From an uncultured Eubacteriales bacterium (lineage in GTDB: Bacteria; Bacillota; Clostridia; Oscillospirales; CAG-272): a DNA stretch of 17,349 nt. Shown here one piece after another: positions 8,281-14,722 of this stretch. Both the position numbers and the translations under genes were made by a program. How positions within the stretch are numbered: the stretch's first letter is position 1; each line of letters starts with the position of its first letter. The stretch spans positions 1 to 17,349 of the forward strand of contig USPP01000006.1 in assembly GCA_900556615.1 (NCBI GenBank), read 5' to 3'. Under the pieces are notes generated by a model, which was not told the DNA's origin, did not search any database, and saw nothing but the letters and a program-made list of their open reading frames with translations.

Positions 8281-10908
8281 ATGGGCAGAAAATCAAAAAG
8301 CATAAATTGGAGCGACGAGCTCGCTGTATCCGTAAAACTTGTCGGCAAGGCTTTTTTAAAATTTTTCGGTTGGATTTTCAGTATCTTAATGACGTTGGGA
8401 CTAATCGGTATTATTACCGGCACTATTGTCGGCGGAGCCTTTCTCCTTTATGCAAAAAATTATCTCGATACAAGTGTTGACGATTTTGATGCTTTAATAG
8501 AAGATAAAAGCATGACGACAATGGTCAGTTATATAAACTCCGAGGGAGAAATTGTCGAACTTACTTCGGAAAGACTAAGCGCTTCTGAAAATCGCGTTTG
8601 GGTAAAGTATTCTGATATGAATGAATATATAGCCGATGCATTTATTGCAATAGAAGATAAACGTTTTGAGAAGCACAGCGGAGTCGATTGGCTGAGTACA
8701 ATAAAAGTGACTATTCAGTTCTTTACCGGGCAGGGAATGCGCGGTGCTTCTACCATCACACAGCAGGTAGTAAAAAATACGACCGGTGATGATGCTGTTA
8801 CGATACAGCGAAAAGCACAGGAAATTTTGAAAGCACTGAATCTTGAAAAGAAATACGATAAGACCGAAATACTTGAGATGTATCTGAACAGTATTTATCT
8901 TTCTCAAGGCTGTTATGGTGTAGGGGCCGCAGCATATACTTATTTCGGCAAAGAGGTCAAAGATTTAACGCTTATAGAATCGGCAGCTATTGCTTGTATA
9001 ACTCAGTTCCCGTATTATTATGATCCGATTCTTAATCCGGAAAATAATGCCGAGAAGCGTAATATCGTCATAAAGTATATGTACGAACAGGGGAGAATCA
9101 CGCAGGAAGAGTTTATTTCTGCGTATGAAAAAGAGCTTGTTCTGAATGTCCCGAGTGATGATGATTCATCTTATACGATCCATTCATGGTATACCGATGC
9201 CGCTCAGCAGGAAGCTACCAAGCTTCTTCAGGAAAAATTTGGATATACTGCAGAATTTGCCGAGAAGGTACTGCTTACCGGCGGTTACAATATTGTAACC
9301 GCACAGGATCCTGAGATTCAGGCGATAGTTGAGGATTATTATGTAAACGCCGAATGGGAAAGTCATGATAACTCTCCAATCCAACCTAATTCGGCATGTG
9401 TGGTGGTCAATCCGGAGAATGGTAATGTTGTGGCGTTAGTAGGAAGCCGCGGAGAAAAAACAATTAATCTTGGCTTGAATTATGCTACCCAAACAAGACG
9501 TCCTTCCGGTTCTTCGATAAAGCCTTTGTCGGTATATGCTCCTGCAATTGAAGCGGGGGTTATCACATATGGATCGGTTCTTGATGATGTTCCGATAAAC
9601 TTCGGTGCAGAAACCGTAGATCCTGAGACAGGAAATGTAACTTACAGCAACAAACATGGGTATCCTAAAAATGCACCTGATACCTATAAAGGACTTACCA
9701 CGGTAAAATATGCATTAGCAACCTCTAAAAATACAATTTCATGGCGTGTACTCGAACGATTGGGCTTAGAGAACTCTTTTGAATTTCTTACTAAAAAAGT
9801 CGGTTTAAGCACTCTTGTAGAGAATGAAACGTATGATAATGGGCAAACGTATACCGATATCGCATATGCACCGCTTGCCATGGGAGAATTTACCTGGGGC
9901 GTTACGGTTAAAGAAATGACCGCCGCATTTCAGATCTTTGCCAATGGCGGAATATTTAACGAAGAAAGAATTGTTCTTCAAATATTAGACAGTGAAGGTA
10001 ATGTTATTGTAGATAATGAGAAAAAGAGTTCAATCGTTATTAGCGCAGAGACATCTTCAATTATGACCAAACTGCTTGAAGGTGTTGTTGATAGCGGAAC
10101 CGGTACTGCAATTACACTGAAAAAAACTGTTGATTGTGCCGGAAAAACCGGTAGTTCCGAAAGTAACCGGGATAAGTGGTTTGTTGGATATACTCCGTAC
10201 TATGTATGCGGCATTTGGTTCGGATATTCGATGCCGAGATCTTTGGATCGGTTTAATGCAACAAAATCAGCGCCGATTGTTGCTTGGGATTCCATTATGA
10301 CGCAAATTACACAGAAATATGTTGATGAAGCAAAGAATGGTGGAGATCCTTTGAAAAAATTCGAGCTATCACCCGGTGTTATTGAAGCAACTTATTGCAC
10401 ACAATCAGGGAAATTGCTGACAGATGCATGTAAAGCAGATCCACGGGGGGTAAAGGCAATTACTGAAACCGGGTATTTCAAAATCGGCACGGAACCGACT
10501 GAATACTGCGATGTTCATGTTCTGGTTGATTATGATAAAGTTAATAAAGCTGTAGCGGTTCCGGGGTGCTCGTCTGAAAATATTATTAAAGTCGGACTTA
10601 TAAATGTATTGAGAGTATTGCCCTTCAATATTAAAATAACGGATGCGCAGTATACCTGTCAGATACTTCCGGAAAATTACTCGTATGCGGGGCTTAATTC
10701 GAGTCTTCCGTATTATGCTAATTTGCTTCCGTCAGGTTTTTACACTGGATACAGCAGCAAGGGGTACTTTAATCACGCTTGTATTACGCACATAAACAAT
10801 CCTGTTTTGCCTGATCCTATAGTAACTGAACCTGTTGATCCCTTTGAACCCGAATTTCCTGATGATCCCGGAGGCGATGACGATGTTCTTGATAATAATG
10901 TCGAGTAA
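8281..10908 (+). CDS. Class A penicillin-binding protein (GT51 + transpeptidase)
   Basis: Bifunctional membrane enzyme that polymerises lipid II and cross-links peptides at the outer membrane face. The 875 residues show a short cytoplasmic N-terminus and one transmembrane segment (about 29-57). The GT51 glycosyltransferase domain has AIEDKRF with catalytic Glu125, GASTITQQ at 155-162, and KTEILEMYLN with Glu199 as the likely second acid. The transpeptidase domain has SSIK at 411-414 (nucleophile Ser411), SKN at 482-484 and KTGS at 622-625. A C-terminal extension (about 700-875) holds six cysteines (706, 717, 743, 763, 793, 834) and ends in a Pro/Asp/Glu-rich tail. The start ATG 8281 follows AAAGGAG at 8261-8267. 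No promoter was found in the 92 nt after dnaE, so it may be read from upstream. It could be called mrcA, ponA or pbp1A; the paralogue cannot be fixed from the sequence. Confidence 0.93.
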   Translation: MGRKSKSINWSDELAVSVKLVGKAFLKFFGWIFSILMTLGLIGIITGTIVGGAFLLYAKNYLDTSVDDFDALIEDKSMTTMVSYINSEGEIVELTSERLSASENRVWVKYSDMNEYIADAFIAIEDKRFEKHSGVDWLSTIKVTIQFFTGQGMRGASTITQQVVKNTTGDDAVTIQRKAQEILKALNLEKKYDKTEILEMYLNSIYLSQGCYGVGAAAYTYFGKEVKDLTLIESAAIACITQFPYYYDPILNPENNAEKRNIVIKYMYEQGRITQEEFISAYEKELVLNVPSDDDSSYTIHSWYTDAAQQEATKLLQEKFGYTAEFAEKVLLTGGYNIVTAQDPEIQAIVEDYYVNAEWESHDNSPIQPNSACVVVNPENGNVVALVGSRGEKTINLGLNYATQTRRPSGSSIKPLSVYAPAIEAGVITYGSVLDDVPINFGAETVDPETGNVTYSNKHGYPKNAPDTYKGLTTVKYALATSKNTISWRVLERLGLENSFEFLTKKVGLSTLVENETYDNGQTYTDIAYAPLAMGEFTWGVTVKEMTAAFQIFANGGIFNEERIVLQILDSEGNVIVDNEKKSSIVISAETSSIMTKLLEGVVDSGTGTAITLKKTVDCAGKTGSSESNRDKWFVGYTPYYVCGIWFGYSMPRSLDRFNATKSAPIVAWDSIMTQITQKYVDEAKNGGDPLKKFELSPGVIEATYCTQSGKLLTDACKADPRGVKAITETGYFKIGTEPTEYCDVHVLVDYDKVNKAVAVPGCSSENIIKVGLINVLRVLPFNIKITDAQYTCQILPENYSYAGLNSSLPYYANLLPSGFYTGYSSKGYFNHACITHINNPVLPDPIVTEPVDPFEPEFPDDPGGDDDVLDNNVE

Positions 10909-10932
10909 AGATAAATAGTTTTCATTTTATAC

Positions 10933-10961
10933 TTGACATTTTCAATAAATTTTTGTATAAT
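10933..10961 (+). promoter_or_regulatory. Consensus sigma-A promoter for the DUF4430 lipoprotein gene
   Basis: TTGACA at 10933-10938 and TATAAT at 10956-10961 are both perfect matches to the consensus hexamers, with a 17-nt spacer. Transcription would start near A10968, giving a leader of about 30 nt before ATG 10998. It lies 24 nt after the PBP stop. Confidence 0.92.
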
Positions 10962-10984
10962 ACTATCAGTAATAATTTAGTTAC

Positions 10985-10989
10985 GGAGG
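10985..10989 (+). promoter_or_regulatory. Ribosome binding site fixing the lipoprotein start
   Basis: GGAGG eight bases before ATG 10998. It rules out the in-frame TTG at 10953, which lies inside the promoter spacer and upstream of the expected transcription start. Confidence 0.85.
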
Positions 10990-10997
10990 AAACTATT

Positions 10998-11540
10998 ATG
11001 AAAAAAATATCGATTATATTAGCTTTGGTTCTTTCGATTTTTATGGTATTTGTTCTTGGATCTTGCGCTGAAGCTGATGTCAAAACAAAGGTTAATATTA
11101 AATTTATAGTCGGAAATCAAAATCCTTATTTAATTGATAAGGAGATTGTAGTCAAAACCTCTCCTGATAATGAGAATGGTCCGTCGGTTATTGACGTTAT
11201 CAAAACGCTTATGGACACCGAATCGATTAATATTGAATTGATTGAAAACGGGGAGAGAATGTCTCTCGGAAAATTTGGAGCTTATTATGAAACGACATAT
11301 GAAGGAATCAGCTACTTTTGGTCCTTCACCATTAACGGAAAAGATCCCGTCGGTGCCGCTAATAACAATTATTTAAAAGAAGGCGATACGATCGAGTATA
11401 CTTTTATGTCAACAAGGCCCGATCCCGATGGGGGAGAGCAGGCTATTACTGCTCCGTATGACAACACAGATGATATATTTTTAGATGAATTGGCAAACAT
11501 TCCATCAGATAGCAATGATGATACCGCTGATGTTGAATAA
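10998..11540 (+). CDS. DUF4430-domain lipoprotein
   Basis: A 180-residue predicted lipoprotein. MKK is followed by a hydrophobic stretch and the lipobox LGSC with Cys23 as lipidation site, so it should be tethered to the outer face of the membrane. Residues of about 60-137 resemble the DUF4430 / transcobalamin C-terminal-like domain: ISYFWSFTINGK at 104-115, then an N-rich turn and YLKEGDTIEYTF. The C-terminal 40 residues are acidic and look disordered. The domain is found in surface and gel-forming proteins and in vitamin B12 binders of animals; a ligand role here is unproven. The gene stands alone, with a consensus promoter in front and a terminator behind. An alternative is a PBP-linked accessory protein, suggested only by adjacency. 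Confidence 0.75.
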   Translation: MKKISIILALVLSIFMVFVLGSCAEADVKTKVNIKFIVGNQNPYLIDKEIVVKTSPDNENGPSVIDVIKTLMDTESINIELIENGERMSLGKFGAYYETTYEGISYFWSFTINGKDPVGAANNNYLKEGDTIEYTFMSTRPDPDGGEQAITAPYDNTDDIFLDELANIPSDSNDDTADVE

Positions 11541-11605
11541 AATAAGCATAAAACAATAATTATGACTGCTGATGCGGTTATCAGTTGATTCTAATTATAA
11601 GTAAA

Positions 11606-11645
11606 CTGGCTTCACTTCATTTTCGTGGAGCCAGATTTATTATTG
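11606..11645 (+). terminator. Intrinsic terminator of the lipoprotein gene
   Basis: CTGGCTTCAC at 11606-11615 pairs with GTGGAGCCAG at 11625-11634 (10 bp, one G-T wobble) across a 9-nt loop, followed by an interrupted T-rich stretch (ATTTATTATT). It begins 65 nt after the stop codon. Confidence 0.75.
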
Positions 11646-11818
11646 CAGCTATTGTATTAGGAATATGAATATCGAATACATTTTCGTATTTTCTGAAGTT
11701 TCCGCTTTTACGATAAGAAGGTTTAACAACTGTAGTCAATATTTGTTCTAAAAGAGCTTTATTCTATATCTTCAAGAACACCACAGTTATTTATTATATA
11801 ATTTAAGAAAGATTTCCT

Positions 11819-11860
11819 TTCAGACAGCCAATGAAAGTCTATGGCTGTCTGAATTTTTTT
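11819..11860 (+). terminator. Strong intrinsic terminator with no adjacent upstream gene
   Basis: TTCAGACAGCCA at 11819-11830 pairs perfectly with TGGCTGTCTGAA at 11842-11853 (12 bp, 11-nt loop) and is followed at once by seven T at 11854-11860. The T-run is only on the + strand side, so it ends + strand transcription. It is 279 nt past the lipoprotein stop, behind the first terminator. Confidence 0.85.
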
Positions 11861-11923
11861 ACGTTGAATAAATTCGAATTCCGCAAAATAATTGTGATGC
11901 GAATTTTGTTTTAAGGAATAATA

Positions 11924-12793
11924 TTAGTCGTCGAGGATAATATTGTTTTTCTTATGCTTCATCGCTTGGTAGCTGCTGGGAGATATGCCGCAGTTTTTCT
12001 TAAAAGCGCGAAAAAAACTTGAAAAGCTGTTAAATCCTACAGAAGAAGAAACATCGGTAATAGACATAGATGTCGTTTCTAAATAACTCTTAGCATAAAG
12101 AATTCGAACTTGCGTCAGATAATCACTTATACATATACCGGTTTGCTTCACAAATATTTCGCTTAAATAGTTGGGGGAGATATTGATGTGAGAGGCGATA
12201 TCTTTAAGTGTAATTTGTTCGTTATAATGCTTATTTATATATCCTATGGCAGTCTTGACATAGTCATATACTCCGCAATTATCCGTTTTAAGATTTAAAG
12301 GACATGCATGTAGCATTTCGGATAATAGAAGATAAAAATATCCTTGAATAGTCAAATCGGCAAGTGGATCCTTCGAGGATATAGCAAAATCGATTTTTTC
12401 GAAAATATTGAGATAAGTACTTATATTATGGGGAAGCATATGCCCGATTGAAGGGGCGGGAATAGAAAGTAAAAGTAAACGAAGATCATTTGAGATATCA
12501 TTCTGATTGATGCGCATATTCAGTAAAACAAGCGGGGTTTCCATTGGGTGAATCATATGAATATCAGTTGTACTGAGAAAAATGACATCACCCTGACCTA
12601 TGGGTTGAAGAGAACCGTTTAGCCAGTGCTCGCAATATCCGCTGATACAAAGCTCAATTTCAAAATGATCATGGTTATGAATTGGAATATCATCATACAA
12701 ATAGGTTTTTTTGCAAAATATTCCAGTATGTCTGCATATATTTAAATGATTAAAGACTGAAGTAAAAAGCGGAAATTTATTTTCAGGCATCAT
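11924..12793 (-). CDS. AraC-family transcriptional regulator
   Basis: A 289-residue regulator with the classic sugar-responsive layout. The N-terminal cupin-like sensor (about 30-90) contains HNHDHFEIEL at 39-48 and GDVIFLSTTDIHMIHP at 68-83. The C-terminal AraC/XylS DNA-binding domain (about 178-280) has two helix-turn-helix units: ITLKDIASHINISPNYLSEI near 194-213, and DVSSSVGFNSFSSFFRAFKK near 247-266, followed by GISPSSYQ. Two ATG codons lie in tandem. 12793 is the longer start; 12790 has better spacing from GAGGAA at 12797-12802. The gene is divergent from a polysaccharide-degradation gene set, so I infer that it activates those genes on binding a released sugar and regulates itself through repeats in its own leader. 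The ligand is unknown. Confidence 0.9.
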   Translation of the reverse strand: MMPENKFPLFTSVFNHLNICRHTGIFCKKTYLYDDIPIHNHDHFEIELCISGYCEHWLNGSLQPIGQGDVIFLSTTDIHMIHPMETPLVLLNMRINQNDISNDLRLLLLSIPAPSIGHMLPHNISTYLNIFEKIDFAISSKDPLADLTIQGYFYLLLSEMLHACPLNLKTDNCGVYDYVKTAIGYINKHYNEQITLKDIASHINISPNYLSEIFVKQTGICISDYLTQVRILYAKSYLETTSMSITDVSSSVGFNSFSSFFRAFKKNCGISPSSYQAMKHKKNNIILDD

Positions 12794-12801
12794 TTGTTCC
12801 T

Positions 12802-12834
12802 CATTTCAGATTTATTAACATTTCAGATTTATTA
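12802..12834. repeat. Perfect 16-bp direct repeat pair, candidate operator
   Basis: CATTTCAGATTTATTA occurs at 12802-12817 and again at 12819-12834, one base apart (17-bp period). On the - strand the distal copy overlaps the last four bases of the regulator's -10 box. The proximal copy touches the Shine-Dalgarno site. AraC-family proteins often bind pairs of directly repeated half-sites of about this size. The position suggests autorepression, though a chance tandem duplication is possible. Confidence 0.65.
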
Positions 12835-12859
12835 TATAATAATTTCGGAAAAATTGCAA
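12831..12859 (-). promoter_or_regulatory. Promoter of the AraC-family regulator
   Basis: Read on the - strand: TTGCAA (12859-12854), 17-nt spacer, TATAAT (12836-12831). The -10 is perfect and the -35 matches four of six. The start would be near 12824, about 30 nt before the regulator's first codon. Confidence 0.7.
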
Positions 12860-12941
12860 TATTATAAAGAAACATTATAAATAATTTTTCCTGTCATGCG
12901 GAGGGCAGATTCCTAATATTTTTTGTTTTTTCCAATAATCG

Positions 12942-12971
12942 TAAAAATATGAAAAGATAAAAATATGAAAA
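12942..12971. repeat. 14-bp direct repeat pair in the divergent region
   Basis: TAAAAATATGAAAA occurs at 12942-12955 and 12958-12971 (16-bp period). A partial third match, AAAAATATG, lies at 13123-13131 just before the esterase ribosome binding site. The sequence is A-rich, so chance repetition or an A-tract bend is possible. The location about 105-135 bp upstream of the + strand -35 box would also suit an activator site. Confidence 0.4.
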
Positions 12972-13075
12972 CTTCAGGATAATAACGGCATATTCACTAT
13001 CTTGATTCTTACAGAAAGCAGGACTTTCGAAAAATAAATGTCTGAAAAAATGCAATATACAGTGTGAATAATGCA

Positions 13076-13104
13076 TAGACAGAAAATCGAAAAAATATTA
13101 TAAT
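13076..13104 (+). promoter_or_regulatory. Promoter of the carbohydrate gene set
   Basis: TAGACA at 13076-13081 (five of six), 17-nt spacer, TATAAT at 13099-13104 (perfect). The start is expected near 13111. It probably drives the esterase, the GH99-like lipoprotein and the beta-helix gene together. Confidence 0.8.
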
Positions 13105-13130
13105 GAAGTCAAACATAAATACAAAAATAT

Positions 13131-13135
13131 GGAGG
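13131..13135 (+). promoter_or_regulatory. Ribosome binding site showing a GTG start for the esterase
   Basis: GGAGG lies eight bases before GTG 13144. The upstream in-frame ATG at 13129 overlaps this site and has none of its own, so the GTG start is preferred. It also gives a clean lipoprotein signal beginning MKKIF. Confidence 0.8.
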
Positions 13136-13143
13136 ATGTTATT

Positions 13144-14544
13144 GTGAAAAAAATTTTTCGCTCAATGTGTATTTTTTTGCTTATGACATTTTTGTTTTTT
13201 CTTGTTTCCTGCAGTGCTGAACCGTCCGATCCGACGGAAAGTACTTCAAGCGAATCATCCACAGAGCAGACCGTCATAACGACGGAAGAAATGCAGGAGA
13301 CGACTGCTAATGATACATTGGAGGACTATATGTATAATAAATTTTTAGAAGACGGACCTGACGATGGTACTATTTTTCTGACTGGTTCTACGACAAAAAA
13401 TCCGCTTAGTTACGAAATCGGAGAAAAAATTACTTTTCACATCAGTTTGGTTTCCGGAAAAAACCTTTTGCCGTGCAAACAGTTTATTTGGACTTTGATG
13501 ACCGAAGGCGGCAAAACAGAATCGGGAACGGCTGACGGTACAGAAGGGTGGTTTGAAGTCAGCACAGTATTGGAACGTCCTGGTTCGGTTCAGTTGACAG
13601 TTCAGGCTTATGACGAGAATGGACAAGTTTATCCCTCTACATATACCGGAGGAGCGGCAGCTAATGTGAAGGAAATAACATTGGCAAAAGATGAACCGGC
13701 TGATTTTGATGATTTTTGGTCTGAAAAAATCAAAGAGTTAGATAAGCTCGGACTGCAAGTGTTAAAATATGAGATGGTAAAAGAAAACGCCAGCTTTTAT
13801 ATATATGATGTGAGACTCAATGCTATTGGCGATATGCCTGTGTCCGGTTATCTTTCTATTCCCAAAAACGCTGCCCCGGGTAAATGCAAAGCTAAGCTTG
13901 CTTTTCAAGGTTACAGCTGTGAGGGTTCCTCTATGTTTTTTGAAAAGAATACGATTTTGTTCAGTGTAAACATTCACGGCTTGGAAAATGGACAGGATAC
14001 CTCCTATTATCAGCAAATGAATCAAACTGTTTGCAACGGCTTCGGATTTTCTTCTGACCGCATTTCTGATCGTGATACTTCGGATTATTTGTATCTTCAT
14101 CTGAGAAATTTACAGGCAGTGCGCTTCATAAAAACTTTTGAAGAATGGAACGGAAAAGATTTAATTGTATCAGGCGGAAGCTGTGGCGCCATGCAATCAA
14201 TTGCACTTGCCGCTTTGGATTCAGATATCAGCCAGGTTTCAGTGTGGATACCGTGGCTTTGCGACGTAGGTGGCTATACGGCAGGAAGAATAAAAAGTAC
14301 CTTTGCTCCCAATTATGTAGATGCAATGGGATATTTTGATACGGTTTCATTTGCACGCAGGATTACCTGCAACATAGGCATTAGCGCGGGATTGGGCGAC
14401 AAAGTGATACCGCTTTCGGGAGTTCTGGCACTGATAAATAATTTAACAAATGCAGAATCTACTGAGTTTATTTTTCAGCAGCATGATACACACGGATATA
14501 TTCCCCCTATGATATTGGAATATTCATATGATCTGAAAGAATAA
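13144..14544 (+). CDS. Lipoprotein esterase, acetyl xylan esterase (CE7-like)
   Basis: A 466-residue predicted surface lipoprotein. The signal MKKIFRSMCIFLLM runs into lipobox LVSC with Cys23, then a Ser/Thr/Glu-rich linker. Residues of about 85-175 look like a beta-sandwich (Ig-like) domain. From about 183 (DEPADFDDFWSEKIKEL) it matches the start of the acetyl xylan esterase / cephalosporin deacetylase family, an alpha/beta hydrolase group (CE7) that removes acetyl groups from sugars. The likely catalytic triad is Ser346 in GGSCG, Asp419 in GLGDKVIP and His450 in HDTHGY. PWLCDVGGY after the nucleophile also fits CE7. A cysteine replaces the usual Gln after the nucleophile. It is the first gene after the divergent promoter, so deacetylation of a polysaccharide for the next two enzymes is a reasonable inference. 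Other ester substrates are possible. Confidence 0.8.
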   Translation: MKKIFRSMCIFLLMTFLFFLVSCSAEPSDPTESTSSESSTEQTVITTEEMQETTANDTLEDYMYNKFLEDGPDDGTIFLTGSTTKNPLSYEIGEKITFHISLVSGKNLLPCKQFIWTLMTEGGKTESGTADGTEGWFEVSTVLERPGSVQLTVQAYDENGQVYPSTYTGGAAANVKEITLAKDEPADFDDFWSEKIKELDKLGLQVLKYEMVKENASFYIYDVRLNAIGDMPVSGYLSIPKNAAPGKCKAKLAFQGYSCEGSSMFFEKNTILFSVNIHGLENGQDTSYYQQMNQTVCNGFGFSSDRISDRDTSDYLYLHLRNLQAVRFIKTFEEWNGKDLIVSGGSCGAMQSIALAALDSDISQVSVWIPWLCDVGGYTAGRIKSTFAPNYVDAMGYFDTVSFARRITCNIGISAGLGDKVIPLSGVLALINNLTNAESTEFIFQQHDTHGYIPPMILEYSYDLKE

Positions 14545-14551
14545 TGAGTTC

Positions 14552-14572
14552 CCATACTTGCATTTTGTATGG
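14552..14572 (+). other. Short hairpin in the esterase-GH99 gap
   Basis: CCATAC at 14552-14557 pairs with GTATGG at 14567-14572 across a 9-nt loop, seven bases after the esterase stop. It has no T-run, so it is unlikely to stop transcription; it may protect or process the message. The remaining 150 nt before ATG 14723 show no convincing promoter. Confidence 0.3.
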
Positions 14573-14722
14573 AAAGCGATATTCCGTTCAGTTCCGTGCA
14601 TGCGCAGATGCGTTTGATTTTTTGCCGGAATTTATGCTATGAATTTGGAAAGCTGCGTGGAAACTTCAGGTTTCGTGTTCCTTTTGCAATTTGATACGCA
14701 GCGGAAAGGAAAAATAATAATT

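Larger units (their letters stand above)
11541..11923. other. Convergent intergenic region with two terminators, no ORF
   Basis: This AT-rich gap of 383 nt separates two convergent genes. It holds two intrinsic-terminator-like hairpins (11606-11645 and 11819-11860). Between them lie only weak elements: GAATAC 11674-11679 with GTATTT 11686-11691, and AACTGT 11728-11733 with ACAGTT 11783-11788. No supported coding region or convincing promoter was found. An imperfect complement (AATTCCGCA with TGCGAATT near 11876-11906) might serve as a 3' structure for the - strand regulator. Confidence 0.6.
12794..13143. other. Divergent control region between regulator and carbohydrate genes
   Basis: A 350-nt, very AT-rich region without a supported gene. 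From left to right it holds the regulator's leader with a 16-bp direct repeat (12802-12834), a - strand promoter (12831-12859), a 14-bp direct repeat (12942-12971), a looser repeat-like sequence (13033-13052), a + strand promoter (13076-13104) and the esterase ribosome binding site. A short ORF on the - strand at 12894-13076 has no ribosome binding site or plausible protein features, and I do not call it. Confidence 0.7.

Noticed and set aside
12894..13076. 60-codon - strand open frame in the divergent control region
   Set aside because: There is no ribosome binding site and the composition is low-complexity. It also sits among repeats and promoter elements, so a regulatory region is the simpler reading.
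14639..14722. Longer N-terminus for the GH99-like lipoprotein starting at ATG 14639
   Set aside because: It would place 28 residues before a well-formed lipoprotein signal and lacks a good ribosome binding site. ATG 14723 has AAAGGA at the spacing used by neighbouring genes.
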